From: CAYWPG01 sp964460035
GTDB taxonomy: Bacteria > Pseudomonadota > Gammaproteobacteria > Nitrococcales > AK92
NCBI GenBank assembly: GCA_964460035.1
Contig: CAYWPG010000002.1
Location: 99,621 to 163,620, forward strand
DNA: 64,000 nucleotides
Reading direction: 5' to 3'
Shown here: positions 1-8,677 of the stretch, in pieces
Position numbering within the stretch: position 1 is the stretch's first letter
Layout: every line of letters starts with the position of its first letter
Program-made: the position numbers and the translations under genes
Notes under the pieces: model-generated
The model's input: the letters and a program-made list of their open reading frames with translations, nothing else
What the model was told of the DNA's origin: nothing
Database searches by the model: none

Positions 1-575
1 AAGGGCAAACGCTCAGCCACATCGCGCGCGACTACAACACCACGGTGGCCGTGATCAAGCAAGCCAACGGCCTGCGCAGCCACCACATCCGCGTGGGCTC
101 GCATCTGATAGTGCCGGTCGCACGCAAGGACGCCAGCCATTATACGCTCAGCGCCCCGCAGCGCCTGGCGGCGGCCCAATCGCGCCAGCGCGAGGGCACG
201 CGGCACGTGCACAGCGTCAGCAGCGGCGACACGCTATGGGATTTAGCGCGCAACTACGGCGTCACCGTGAATCAGATCTCTCGGTGGAACAACATGGCGC
301 CGAACGACCTGCTGCGCCCTGGTCAGCAGCTGGTAATCTGGCTGCCCAAGGACAGCGACGTCCGTCCGGCCGCTGCCACCGCGCCGGTCCCGCGCGTGCA
401 GTCGATTCAGTACACCGTTCGCCGGGGCGATTCGCTGTACACCATCGCCAAGCGCTTCAACGTGACCGTCGCTCAGCTAAGGGAGTGGAACCGGCTGCCG
501 CAGCGCGGCTATCTGCAGCCCGGCCAGCGGCTGGTAGTGAAAGTGGACATCACCAGTCAGCATGGGCGAATCTGA
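1..575 (+). CDS. mltD: LysM-repeat end of a murein transglycosylase D-like protein (5' truncated)
   Basis: Only the C-terminal part is visible; the frame is open from base 3 and the start lies left of the window. It holds three LysM peptidoglycan-binding repeats: one cut at its start (bases 3-116), one at about 207-350 with the core SGDTLWDLARNYGVT, and one at about 408-550 with RGDSLYTIAKRFNVT. C-terminal LysM arrays of this kind are typical of membrane-bound lytic murein transglycosylase D, which cuts glycan strands in the periplasm. The catalytic SLT domain is outside the window, so another LysM protein is possible. The gene converges on minE with no clear terminator between them. Confidence 0.7.
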   Translation, partial: GQTLSHIARDYNTTVAVIKQANGLRSHHIRVGSHLIVPVARKDASHYTLSAPQRLAAAQSRQREGTRHVHSVSSGDTLWDLARNYGVTVNQISRWNNMAPNDLLRPGQQLVIWLPKDSDVRPAAATAPVPRVQSIQYTVRRGDSLYTIAKRFNVTVAQLREWNRLPQRGYLQPGQRLVVKVDITSQHGRI

Positions 576-660
576 GCCGCGACGAGGCGGTACTGCCCCG
601 CCGTGGCACACCGGGCTTATCCCCGCGCTGACAATAAAGACTCGTTGGGCTGGCCGCTGA

Positions 661-936
661 TCAGCGCACGCGCGCAGAAGGGGTCGTGGGCTCCGGCAGC
701 GTGATGTTCAGCTCCAGCACTTCGTAATCGCCCTCGCGATCCAGCGCCATGCGAATCGCTTCCTGCTCCACCGGCACGTATTTGCGGACCACGGCCAGCA
801 GGTCTTCCTTCAGCATCGGCAAATAGTCGGGGCCATCACGCTGCACACGCTCATGAGCGACGATGATCTGAAGCCGCTCCTTGGCCACGGTGGCGCTATT
901 TTTCTTCTGCGACCGAAAATAGTTCATAAAGCTCAT
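661..936 (-). CDS. minE: Cell division topological specificity factor MinE
   Basis: 91 residues, the usual MinE length. The N-terminus MSFMNYF fits the amphipathic membrane-targeting segment. Residues 19-30 (KERLQIIVAHER) match the anti-MinCD segment that becomes the MinD-contacting beta strand, and the rest matches the topological-specificity domain. MinE stimulates MinD ATPase and drives the pole-to-pole Min oscillation that places the division septum at midcell. It is the last gene of minC-minD-minE and starts 2 nt after the minD stop, so translation is probably coupled. Confidence 0.97.
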   Translation of the reverse strand: MSFMNYFRSQKKNSATVAKERLQIIVAHERVQRDGPDYLPMLKEDLLAVVRKYVPVEQEAIRMALDREGDYEVLELNITLPEPTTPSARVR

Positions 937-938
937 CG

Positions 939-1745
939 TCAGCCCCCGAACAAGCGTCCTAGCAGGCCGCGCTTCTCATTGAGGAAGCGGTGCGGCCGTT
1001 CTTCGCCCAGAAAGCGGGCGACCGCGTCCTTATATGCCTGCCCGGCATCGGCGGTTTCGTCCAAAATCACCGGAATCCCGGCGTTGGACGCTTGCAGAAC
1101 CGACTTCGACTCCGGAATCACCCCGAGCAGGTCGATCGCAAGTATCTCTCGCACGTCGTCTACGCTGAGCATTTCGCCGCGCTCTACTCGCGCCGGCGAG
1201 TAGCGTGTCAGCAGCAGCCGTTCGCGTACCGGCTCCTCGTTGTTCTCGGCACGCCGGGTCTTGCTGGCGAGAATGCCCAGCACGCGGTCGGAGTCGCGCA
1301 CCGAGGAAACCTCGGGATTGGTCACGATGATGGCTTCGTCGGCGAAATAGGCGGCGAGCATCGCGCCGCGCTCTATGCCGGCAGGAGAATCGCAAATGAT
1401 GTAGTCAAAATCCTTGGACAGGGCGTTGAGAACCTGCTCCACCCCCTCCTTGGTCAAAGCCTCTTTATCGCGCGTCTGCGATGCGGGCAGGATGTACAGT
1501 CCGTCAACGCGCTTATCTTTGATAAGCGCTTGGTGCAGACTCGCCTCGCCGGCAATGACGTTGACGAAGTCGTACACCACCCGGCGCTCGCACCCCATGA
1601 CCAGATCCAGGTTGCGCAGGCCGACGTCGAAATCGATCACCGCCGTTTTGTGGCCCGCCTGCGCAAGACCCGTGGCGAACGCCGCGCTGGTCGTGGTCTT
1701 GCCCACGCCTCCTTTGCCCGAGGTGACCACGATGATTCTTGCCAC
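939..1745 (-). CDS. minD: Septum site-determining ATPase MinD
   Basis: 268 residues. A deviant Walker A box GKGGVGKTT lies near residues 10-18 and the switch region DFDVGLRNLDL near 38-48. The C-terminus LLGRLFGG is the amphipathic membrane-targeting helix. MinD dimerises on ATP binding, sits on the inner membrane, recruits MinC to block FtsZ assembly and is released by MinE. The start is supported by GGAG about 7 nt upstream. It follows minC by 48 nt that contain a GC-rich hairpin, and precedes minE by 2 nt. Confidence 0.97.
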   Translation of the reverse strand: MARIIVVTSGKGGVGKTTTSAAFATGLAQAGHKTAVIDFDVGLRNLDLVMGCERRVVYDFVNVIAGEASLHQALIKDKRVDGLYILPASQTRDKEALTKEGVEQVLNALSKDFDYIICDSPAGIERGAMLAAYFADEAIIVTNPEVSSVRDSDRVLGILASKTRRAENNEEPVRERLLLTRYSPARVERGEMLSVDDVREILAIDLLGVIPESKSVLQASNAGIPVILDETADAGQAYKDAVARFLGEERPHRFLNEKRGLLGRLFGG

Positions 1746-1772
1746 GTTTGACTCCCTCCGAAAACGTAATGC

Positions 1773-1794
1773 AGCAGCCGCCGCAGCGGCTGCT
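1773..1794 (-). other. Intercistronic hairpin between minC and minD
   Basis: A perfect 9-bp stem (1773-1781 with 1786-1794) encloses the four-base loop CGCA and overlaps the first base of the minC stop codon. No T-run follows on the minus strand, so it is not a classical terminator. It could be an mRNA processing or stability element that sets the MinC to MinD ratio; that role is inference. Confidence 0.4.
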
Positions 1795-2492
1795 TAAAGC
1801 GGTTCGATACACAAGGATTCGTCGCGCAGATATATTTGTACTGGCTGACTGCGCGCCTCGTCTCGAAATTGTTCGCTGATTTGATAGTTCCCCGCGATGG
1901 AAATCAGCTCGGCTTCCAAACTGCGACAGAAAATGCGTGCCTCGCGGTTGCCCTGCACGCCGGCCAATGCCCGTCCGCGCAAACTGCCGTATACGTGAAT
2001 GTTCCCATCGGCCAGAATCTCGGCGCCCGCGCTGACCGCCGCCAGCACGATCAGATCGCCGCCGCGTGCATAAACCTGCTGCCCCGACCGTATGGGCTGC
2101 CGCACCACTAGCGACGTCGCCGGCCGCTCCCGGCTGACCTCCCTGATGCGACGGGGCGCCTCCGCCGGACTGACAGGTATAACTGCCAGCCCTACGGCCC
2201 TGGCGGCGGCATCGGCAAAGCCGGCACGCACGCCCGCCACCTCCAGCCCGCGCTCGCGTAGCACCGACAGCAAAGCCGGAAGATCGAACTCCATCGCGGC
2301 GACCGGCTCCATATCGAGCAGTACCGGCAGCCCGCGAAACAGCTCGGGAGCTTGCGCGATCTTGGCATCCAGTTGCGCCGCCACCTTTGCGGGACTGACA
2401 GACAACAGCCGCAGCACGGACAAAGTCAGCATCCGCCCTTTAAGGTCAAAAGCGGCGGTATTGTCGACGGCGCGACTGGGGCTAAAGGACAT
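1794..2492 (-). CDS. minC: Septum site-determining protein MinC
   Basis: 232 residues, the family size. The N-terminal domain (about 1-105, FDLKGRMLTLSVLRLL onward) is the FtsZ-antagonising part. After a linker, the C-terminal beta-helix domain (about 125-225) has the characteristic GGDLIVLAAVSAGAEILADG and HVYGSLRGRALAG segments that bind MinD and dimerise. MinC blocks FtsZ ring formation away from midcell. It is the first gene of the min group and lies 119 nt downstream of the htpG stop on the same strand. A GGA-containing ribosome-binding site precedes the ATG. Confidence 0.95.
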   Translation of the reverse strand: MSFSPSRAVDNTAAFDLKGRMLTLSVLRLLSVSPAKVAAQLDAKIAQAPELFRGLPVLLDMEPVAAMEFDLPALLSVLRERGLEVAGVRAGFADAAARAVGLAVIPVSPAEAPRRIREVSRERPATSLVVRQPIRSGQQVYARGGDLIVLAAVSAGAEILADGNIHVYGSLRGRALAGVQGNREARIFCRSLEAELISIAGNYQISEQFRDEARSQPVQIYLRDESLCIEPL

Positions 2493-2552
2493 GAATTATC
2501 CTGATTCCGGCCTACACGGCAGATCGAAAAATCTAAACGAGCCAACCTGGAG

Positions 2553-2580
2553 CCATATCCGCGAAAAATCGCGGACATGG
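2553..2580 (-). other. Strong hairpin between htpG and minC
   Basis: CCAT-a-TCCGCGA, the loop AAAA, then TCGCGGA-c-ATGG form a 7-bp perfect stem extended by 4 bp past one mismatch. On the minus strand it lies about 30 nt after the htpG stop and 60 nt before minC. The flank after it is not T-rich, so it may be a weak htpG terminator, a processing site or part of the minC leader. Confidence 0.4.
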
Positions 2581-2611
2581 CGCCCTTTATAGCGTGCCGC
2601 GGCCCGAAGAT

Positions 2612-4510
2612 TCAAGCAGCGGTAGCAGATCCAGAGGTACTAATGAGCAGATCGTTGATGCGCCGCACGAATCCGGCCGGATCTTCCAGCTGCCCGCCCT
2701 CTGCCAGCAGTGCCTGTTCGAACAGCACCTGCGCCCAATCGTTGAAGCGCTCGCCGCTGGCCTGATCCTGCAACTGGCGAATCAATGCATGACGCGGATT
2801 GATCTCCAGGATGGGCTGGGCTGCGGGCAGGTTGTGACCGGCGGCCTTCAGGATCCGCTGCATGTTGATGCCCAGCTCATGCTGGTCGACCACCAGACAG
2901 CTTGGCGAATCGGTCAGGCGGTGGCTCACGCGCACCTCGCGCACCTGCTCGCCCAAGGCCTCCTTGAAACGCGCCAGGAGGTCCTTGTACTCATCGGCAG
3001 CCTTATCAAGTTCCGCCTTCTCCTCGGCATCCGCCGCCAGCTCGCCCAGGTCGAGATCGCCTTTGGCCACCGACTGCAGGCTCTTCCCCTGGTAACTATC
3101 CAGGTGTGCCACCAGCCACTCGTCCACTGGATCCGAGAGCAGCAGCACCTCGATCCCATGCTTGCGGAAGACCTCCAGATGAGGACTGTGCAGGGCTGCT
3201 TTGAAAGAGTCCGCCACCAGGTAATAGATCTTGTCCTGGTTAGGCTTCATGCGTTCTATGTACTGGTCCAGGCTGACGTCCGCATTCGGTTTGGCCTCCA
3301 GCGTAGAGGAGAAACGCAGCAGCTTGGCGATACGGTCGCGATTGGCCGGGTCCTCCGCCGGCCCCTCCTTGAGCACGCGGCCGAAAGTCTGCCAGAAGGT
3401 ATCGTAGCGCTCGGGCTCGTTGGCGGCCATGTTCTCCAACAGATCCAGCACACGCTTGACCGAAGCGCTGCGAATGCGGTCGAGGATCTTGTTGTGCTGC
3501 AGTATTTCGCGCGAAACGTTGAGCGGCAGATCGTCCGAGTCGATGATGCCGCGCACGAATCGCAGGTAGTTCGGCATCAGCTTCTCGGCATCGTCCATGA
3601 TGAACACGCGCTTCACGTAGAGCTTGATGCCGCGAGTGCGCTGGCGGTCGAACAGGTCGAAGGGTGCCCGCTTGGGAATGAATAGCAGCGAGGTGTAAGA
3701 ATGATTGCCTTCGACCCGGTTGTGCACGTAGGCGAGCGGGTCTTCGAAGTCGTGCGCCACGTGCTTGTAGAACTCGTGGTACTCCTCTTCCTTGATCTCC
3801 TGCTTGGGCCGCATCCACAGCGCCGAGGCGCGGTTGACCGTCTCCTCGCCCTGCTCCCCGCCCTCCTTGCGCATCACTATGGGCAGCGAGATGTGGTCGG
3901 AGTACGTGCGCACGATATGACGCAGCCTATACCCATCGAGGAACTCCGATTCGTCCTCGCGCAGATGCAGGATCACCTCGGTGCCGCGCTGGGGACGTTC
4001 GATGGTGGTGACCGTGTACGACCCTTTACCGTCCGATTCCCAGCGTACCCCCTGCTCGTGCGGCACACCGGCCTTGCGGCTTAGCACGGTCACGCGATCC
4101 GCCACCACGAAGGCCGAGTAGAAGCCAACGCCGAACTGGCCTATCAGTTGCGAGTCCTTGGCTTGATCGCCGCTCAGACTGGCCAGGAACTGTTTGGTGC
4201 CGGAACGGGCAATCGTACCGAGATTCTCCACCGCCTCATCGCGCGTCATGCCTATGCCGTTATCCGAGACGGTAATGGTGCGGGCCTCGGCGTCGAAATC
4301 GACGCGAATTTTCAGCTCGGCATCTCCCTCATAAAGCGCCTCGTTCTTGAGCGCTTCAAAGCGCAGTTTGTCTGCCGCATCGGAGGCATTGGAGATCAAC
4401 TCGCGTAGAAAAATTTCCTTATTGCTATACAGCGAGTGAATCATCAGATTCAGCAGTTGCTGAACCTCTGCCTGGAAAGATAAGGTTTCCTGTTGTGCAT
4501 CCACGCTCAT
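2612..4510 (-). CDS. htpG: Molecular chaperone HtpG (bacterial Hsp90)
   Basis: 632 residues from the ATG at 4510, chosen because the protein then begins MSVDAQQETLSFQ like other HtpG proteins, has GGAG upstream and does not run into ogt. The GHKL ATP-binding domain shows ELISNASDAADKLR (37-50, catalytic E37 and Mg-binding N41), DNGIGM and GQFGVGFYS. The middle domain and the C-terminal dimerisation domain follow at the expected lengths. HtpG is a cytosolic ATP-dependent foldase that works with DnaK. ogt lies 14 nt upstream on the same strand; no clear sigma-32 promoter was found. Confidence 0.96.
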   Translation of the reverse strand: MSVDAQQETLSFQAEVQQLLNLMIHSLYSNKEIFLRELISNASDAADKLRFEALKNEALYEGDAELKIRVDFDAEARTITVSDNGIGMTRDEAVENLGTIARSGTKQFLASLSGDQAKDSQLIGQFGVGFYSAFVVADRVTVLSRKAGVPHEQGVRWESDGKGSYTVTTIERPQRGTEVILHLREDESEFLDGYRLRHIVRTYSDHISLPIVMRKEGGEQGEETVNRASALWMRPKQEIKEEEYHEFYKHVAHDFEDPLAYVHNRVEGNHSYTSLLFIPKRAPFDLFDRQRTRGIKLYVKRVFIMDDAEKLMPNYLRFVRGIIDSDDLPLNVSREILQHNKILDRIRSASVKRVLDLLENMAANEPERYDTFWQTFGRVLKEGPAEDPANRDRIAKLLRFSSTLEAKPNADVSLDQYIERMKPNQDKIYYLVADSFKAALHSPHLEVFRKHGIEVLLLSDPVDEWLVAHLDSYQGKSLQSVAKGDLDLGELAADAEEKAELDKAADEYKDLLARFKEALGEQVREVRVSHRLTDSPSCLVVDQHELGINMQRILKAAGHNLPAAQPILEINPRHALIRQLQDQASGERFNDWAQVLFEQALLAEGGQLEDPAGFVRRINDLLISTSGSATAA

Positions 4511-4524
4511 ACAAGACTCCGAAT

Positions 4525-5016
4525 CTAAAGATCTAGCTCGCGGGGCAGAACGCCTTCGTGGGCCAACAGCCACCGCTTCACCGCCAGCGGCTGCCCGCCG
4601 ACGGCGCCCGAGAATCCGCCCAGGCCGTCACCGGCAACCACTCGGTGACACGGAATCAACAACGGTAACGGATTGCGGCGGCAGGCACCGCCGACAGCGC
4701 GCGCCGAGCTGTGAAGCTGCGCGGCCAGATCGCCGTAGCGGCGTACCTGACCACTGGGAATTGCGCGCAGCGCCTCCCACACACGAGTCTGAAAAGGGGT
4801 GCCCCTGGGCCCCAGGGGTAGAGTAATCGGCTGCCGTGGATCGTCAAGATAGGCGGCGACCTGCACGGCCACGGCGTGGGCAAGCGGCGTGGTCGGCGAC
4901 TTGAGCGGATGATCGGGCGGCAGAAAATCGACCTCCCGCACGCTGCGTTCGCTGCAACGCACTCCTATCCGACCGAAAGGGGCGTCCAGCACCAGATCGT
5001 AGGGCTCGCTGCTCAT
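4525..5016 (-). CDS. ogt: Methylated-DNA--[protein]-cysteine S-methyltransferase
   Basis: 163 residues from the ATG at 5016. The active-site motif IPCHRVV puts the alkyl-acceptor cysteine at C123, and the helix-turn-helix segment with the arginine finger (SARAVGGA, R106) precedes it. The enzyme moves O6-alkyl groups from guanine onto its cysteine in a suicide reaction. There is no N-terminal Ada regulatory domain, so this is the Ogt/MGMT type. A longer start at 5073 would add 19 residues unlike the family. It sits upstream of htpG, 14 nt away, and may be co-transcribed. Confidence 0.92.
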   Translation of the reverse strand: MSSEPYDLVLDAPFGRIGVRCSERSVREVDFLPPDHPLKSPTTPLAHAVAVQVAAYLDDPRQPITLPLGPRGTPFQTRVWEALRAIPSGQVRRYGDLAAQLHSSARAVGGACRRNPLPLLIPCHRVVAGDGLGGFSGAVGGQPLAVKRWLLAHEGVLPRELDL

Positions 5017-5040
5017 TGCTGCACTCTCATGGCTAGAGTC

Positions 5041-5068
5041 AGCATACCGGACTCGGTCCCAGGCGCAA
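5041..5068 (-). promoter_or_regulatory. Possible sigma-70 promoter for ogt
   Basis: On the minus strand a -35-like TTGCGC (5063-5068), a 16-nt spacer and a -10 TATGCT (5041-5046) lie about 25 nt upstream of the chosen ogt ATG. The match is moderate. Confidence 0.35.
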
Positions 5069-5100
5069 GTCAATCGCGCACGCCCCTTCCCTAAAATGAA

Positions 5101-5128
5101 AAAGCGCGCGCCTCAGGGCACGCGCTTT
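5101..5128 (-). terminator. Rho-independent terminator after the acetolactate synthase gene
   Basis: Arms AAAGCGCG and CGCGCTTT (8 bp) plus an inner GCC/GGC pair around a TCAG loop form a strong stem 30 nt past the stop of the minus-strand acetolactate synthase gene. On that strand it is followed by TTCATTTTAG. It separates this gene from ogt. Confidence 0.75.
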
Positions 5129-5157
5129 CTCGAGAATGCCGATCGCCGCGGCGCCGA

Positions 5158-7002
5158 TCAGAACATATCGGTGGCTTCCAGCGGGTTGGGCATGCCCTTG
5201 CCATCGTCAGCCACTTCGCGCGCCGCGATGAACTCGCCCGTCACCATCTGCTTGTAGCCCATGCCGGGACCGACCATCGGGTAGACGCCCGCCTCGGGGT
5301 CTATCATGACCTCCAGGAATGCCGGCCCCTTGAACTCGACGAAATCGCGCAACGCCCGATCGAGCTGATCCTTGTGGGTCACCCGCACGGCGAACTCGAA
5401 ACCGTCGGACTCGGCAGCCTTGATGAAGTCCTTGCGATGCAGCGACTTATCGCTGCCCGCGAAGCGGTCTTCGTAATAAAGCTTCTGCCACTGCCGCACC
5501 ATGCCGTCGCCCAGGTTGTTGAGCAGCAACACTTTCACCGGCAGGCCGTAGGTGGTTACCGTCTCCAGCTCGCCCAGGTTCATGCGGATACTGCCGTCGC
5601 CGTCGACGTCGATCACCATCTTGTCCGGGCATGCGAACTGCGCGCCGATCGCGGCCGGCAGGCCGAAGCCCATGGTGCCCATGCTGCCGGAGGTCAGCCA
5701 CAGCCGCGGCTCGCGAAAATCGAAGTACTGCGCCGCCCACATCTGGTGCTGACCGACGCCGGTGCTGATGATCGCCCGCCCGCCCGTGATCGCATTGAGC
5801 TTCTCGATCACCGCGTAAGGCTGGATGAGCTCGCTGTCGCGGTCGTAGTTCCAGCCGTGCTTCTGCTTGAGCGCGGTCAAATGTTTCCACCAGGGCGACA
5901 GATCCTTCTGGAAGCCGATGGAACGGCCGAATTCGATCAGCTGCTTGAGGCTGCGCCCGGCTTCGCCCACATGGGCCCAGTCGACTCGCTTGACCTTGCC
6001 GATCTCCGCCGCGTCGATGTCGATGTGTGCGATATGCTCGGCCAGCGGCGCGAACAACTCCGCCCTGGCGGCCACGCGATCGTCGAAGCGGGCGCCGATC
6101 GCGATCAGGAAGTCGCAATCCTCGACTGCGTAGTTCGCATAGGCCGCGCCGTGCATGCCCAGCATATGCAGGCAGTGCTCATCCTGGGTATCCATCGCGC
6201 CCAGCCCCATCAGGGTGGTCACCACCGGGATGCGGAAGGTATGCGCGAACTCGCGCAGCTCCGCGGCCGCGTTACCGCTGACGATACCGCCGCCGGCATA
6301 GATCAGCGGCCGGTTGGACTGCGCGAGCAACTCGAAGAACTGCTTGCACTTGCGCTCCGACAGCTTGGCCGCCCGCAGGGACTCTAAGCGCTGGCGATAG
6401 CCGCGAATCGGGAGCAGCCCCTCGCCCTTGTACTCGCCGATCCAGGTCTGAACGTCCTTGGGCACGTCGACCACCACCGGACCGGGCCGGCCGGAGCGGG
6501 CCACCTCGAATGCCGTGCGAACGGTAGCCTCCAGCTCCTCCGGCTTGGTGACCAGGAAGACGTGCTTGGCACAGGGCCCCATGATGTTGACGATGGGCGC
6601 TTCTTGAAAAGCGTCGGTACCCATCGCCGAGGTCGACACCTGACCGGTGATCAGCACCACCGGCACCGAGTCGGCCATGCAATCGCGAATGGGCGTCACG
6701 CAGTTGGTGGCCCCGGGGCCGGAGGTGACCATGAAGACGCCCACACGACCGCTGGCGCGGGCATAGCCTGCGGCCATGAAACCTGCTCCCTGCTCGTTAG
6801 CAGGAACTACGAGCCGAATCTGCTCGTCCTCACCCTTGCTGGCGTTGTAGCTGAAGATCGCATCGTAAGTGGGCAGAATGGCGCCGCCGCTGTAACCGAA
6901 TATGGTATCCACACCCTCATCGGCCAGCACCTGAACGATCATATCGGCCCCACGCATGGTCTTGCCGGCAAGCGGGTGCTTGGTCGCTTTCTGCTTCGTC
7001 AT
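5158..7002 (-). CDS. ilvB: Acetolactate synthase, large (catalytic) subunit, divergent type
   Basis: 614 residues, a full three-domain ThDP enzyme. The N-terminal pyrimidine-binding domain has GYSGGAILPTYDA (36-48) and the ThDP-activating glutamate E70 in PANEQGAGF. The ThDP/Mg motif starts at GDGS (468), followed by NNLGDGMVRQWQ, the acetohydroxyacid synthase signature. It condenses pyruvate with pyruvate or 2-ketobutyrate at the start of branched-chain amino-acid synthesis. NEQ replaces the usual HEQ and SGG the usual PGG, so this is not the enterobacterial IlvB/I/G branch. No ilvN/ilvH regulatory subunit lies beside it. It is divergent from serB and followed by a terminator. Confidence 0.85.
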   Translation of the reverse strand: MTKQKATKHPLAGKTMRGADMIVQVLADEGVDTIFGYSGGAILPTYDAIFSYNASKGEDEQIRLVVPANEQGAGFMAAGYARASGRVGVFMVTSGPGATNCVTPIRDCMADSVPVVLITGQVSTSAMGTDAFQEAPIVNIMGPCAKHVFLVTKPEELEATVRTAFEVARSGRPGPVVVDVPKDVQTWIGEYKGEGLLPIRGYRQRLESLRAAKLSERKCKQFFELLAQSNRPLIYAGGGIVSGNAAAELREFAHTFRIPVVTTLMGLGAMDTQDEHCLHMLGMHGAAYANYAVEDCDFLIAIGARFDDRVAARAELFAPLAEHIAHIDIDAAEIGKVKRVDWAHVGEAGRSLKQLIEFGRSIGFQKDLSPWWKHLTALKQKHGWNYDRDSELIQPYAVIEKLNAITGGRAIISTGVGQHQMWAAQYFDFREPRLWLTSGSMGTMGFGLPAAIGAQFACPDKMVIDVDGDGSIRMNLGELETVTTYGLPVKVLLLNNLGDGMVRQWQKLYYEDRFAGSDKSLHRKDFIKAAESDGFEFAVRVTHKDQLDRALRDFVEFKGPAFLEVMIDPEAGVYPMVGPGMGYKQMVTGEFIAAREVADDGKGMPNPLEATDMF

Positions 7003-7422
7003 CTTACTTCCGCGCTACTCGAACAGGGAAAAGTTGAGCAGGACATAATACTTGCCTTGCGGACGCGGGTACAAGCGAACACGCCCTAATTCGTGGCTCG
7101 TTCGCCTCGATTTCGCCCCGATATTAGCGTTACACGCCACCCGTTGCGGTGCGCGCAATGCTGCCAGGGCAGTGCGAATCCCGTTCCCGGCGGGCTCGCC
7201 CCTGTACCTGCGCCTGCGTTTCCACAGTCTCCGAAACGGCCCGGCGCATCCCCGCAAAGCCCACTGAAACAAGCTCTTAGCGAATTCGCCCGCGCCCTTT
7301 CGGCCTTCTTGCTCCCGCACCTTCGCCGCCTTCGGGCGGGACAGCCGCACGCCAAGGCATCACCTGGGGCGGGAATGGCATACAATAAGCGCCTTGCCCG
7401 CAGGAAACCGTCGGATACGGCA
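7003..7422. other. Divergent intergenic region between acetolactate synthase and serB (420 nt)
   Basis: Non-coding region carrying the promoters of both genes. No leader peptide rich in Ile, Leu or Val and no attenuator hairpin is visible before the acetolactate synthase gene. For serB, TACAAT at 7381-7386 is a plausible -10 without an obvious -35. The serB frame stays open upstream to 7093, but that extension is compositionally unlike the family. Confidence 0.5.
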
Positions 7423-8637
7423 ATGAGCGAGATCATACTGGTTAACATTTCCGGACAAGACAAGCCCGGGCTGACCTCGTCGCTGATGAGCATACTCGCC
7501 GAGTACAACGTCGGCGTGCTCGACATAGGGCAGGCGATGATCCATGAGACGCTGTCGCTGGGGATGCTGCTGGAGATTCCGGACCAGGAAAAGCTCTCGC
7601 CGGTGCTCAAGGATCTGCTGTTCCACATTCACCACCTGGGAATGCAGGTGCGCTTCACCCCTATCAGCAACGCTCAGTACGAAAGCTGGGCGCAGGGTAC
7701 GGGCAAGCCGCGCTACATCATCACGCTGCTGGGGCGGCGGATCACCGCCGAGCATATCGCCCGTATCGCCAGGGTGATCAGCGAGAACGATCTCAACATC
7801 GAGGACATCCTGCGCCTGTCCGGCCGCACCCCGCTGCACAAGGGGGGCGAGACCGCGCGTGCCTGCATCGAGCTGTCGGTGCGCGGCCAGCCGCTGGACC
7901 TGGATCGCATGAAGCAGGATTTCCTGGAAATCTCGCAGCAGCTCGGGGTGGACATCAGCTTCCAGGAGGACAACGTCTACCGCCGCAACCGCCGCCTGGT
8001 GGCGTTCGACATGGACTCCACCCTCATCCAGCAGGAAGTCATAGACGAAATGGCCAAAGTGGCCGGCATGGGCGAGGAAGTCAGCCGCGTGACCGAAATG
8101 GCCATGCGCGGGGAGATCGATTTCCGCGAGAGCCTGCGCAAGCGCGTTGCCCTGCTGGAAGGACTGGACGCGTCTTTGCTCGAACAGGTGCGCGAAAAAC
8201 TGTCGCTGACCGAAGGGGCCGAGCGGCTGATCACGGCGCTGAAGGCCTTCGGCTACAAGACTGCCATCATCTCCGGCGGCTTCACCTACTTCGGCCGCTA
8301 CCTGCAGCAGCGGCTGGGCATAGATTACATGTATGCCAACGAACTGGAGATACGCGACGGGCGTGTCACCGGCAAGGTAGTGGGCGAGATCGTGGACGGG
8401 CCTCGCAAGGCCGAACTGCTGCGAGAGATCGCTAACAAGGAACGGCTCAATCTGGAGCAGGTGATCGCGGTAGGCGACGGCGCCAACGACCTGCCCATGC
8501 TGCGCATCGCTGGCCTGGGCATCGCTTTCCACGCCAAACCGCTGGTCAAGCAGAGCGCCCGCCAGTCCATCTCCACGCTGGGCCTGGATGGCATTCTCTA
8601 CCTGATGGGCATCAAGGACACGGACACCCCGAGTTAG
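7423..8637 (+). CDS. serB: Phosphoserine phosphatase SerB with two ACT domains
   Basis: 404 residues from the ATG at 7423, where the family N-terminus (MSEIILVNISGQDKPG) begins; the open frame upstream lacks homology-like sequence. Two ACT domains come first (about 5-80 and 97-180). The HAD phosphatase follows with nucleophile motif DMDST (D196, D198), SGGFTYFG (284-291) and GDGANDLPM (351-359). It dephosphorylates O-phosphoserine in the last step of serine synthesis. Tandem ACT domains suggest allosteric sensing of serine and are usual in pseudomonad-like SerB. It converges with the GNAT-nitrilase gene. Confidence 0.95.
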   Translation: MSEIILVNISGQDKPGLTSSLMSILAEYNVGVLDIGQAMIHETLSLGMLLEIPDQEKLSPVLKDLLFHIHHLGMQVRFTPISNAQYESWAQGTGKPRYIITLLGRRITAEHIARIARVISENDLNIEDILRLSGRTPLHKGGETARACIELSVRGQPLDLDRMKQDFLEISQQLGVDISFQEDNVYRRNRRLVAFDMDSTLIQQEVIDEMAKVAGMGEEVSRVTEMAMRGEIDFRESLRKRVALLEGLDASLLEQVREKLSLTEGAERLITALKAFGYKTAIISGGFTYFGRYLQQRLGIDYMYANELEIRDGRVTGKVVGEIVDGPRKAELLREIANKERLNLEQVIAVGDGANDLPMLRIAGLGIAFHAKPLVKQSARQSISTLGLDGILYLMGIKDTDTPS

Positions 8638-8677
8638 CGCTCCAGGGCACGCCGGGCAAGGCGGCTTGCCGCCACGC

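Noticed and set aside
2594..3685. A 363-codon open frame antisense to htpG
   Set aside because: Shadow of the htpG codon pattern, with no ribosome-binding site or recognisable domain.
5374..6387. A 337-codon open frame antisense to the acetolactate synthase gene
   Set aside because: His/Arg/Leu-rich shadow translation with no domain.
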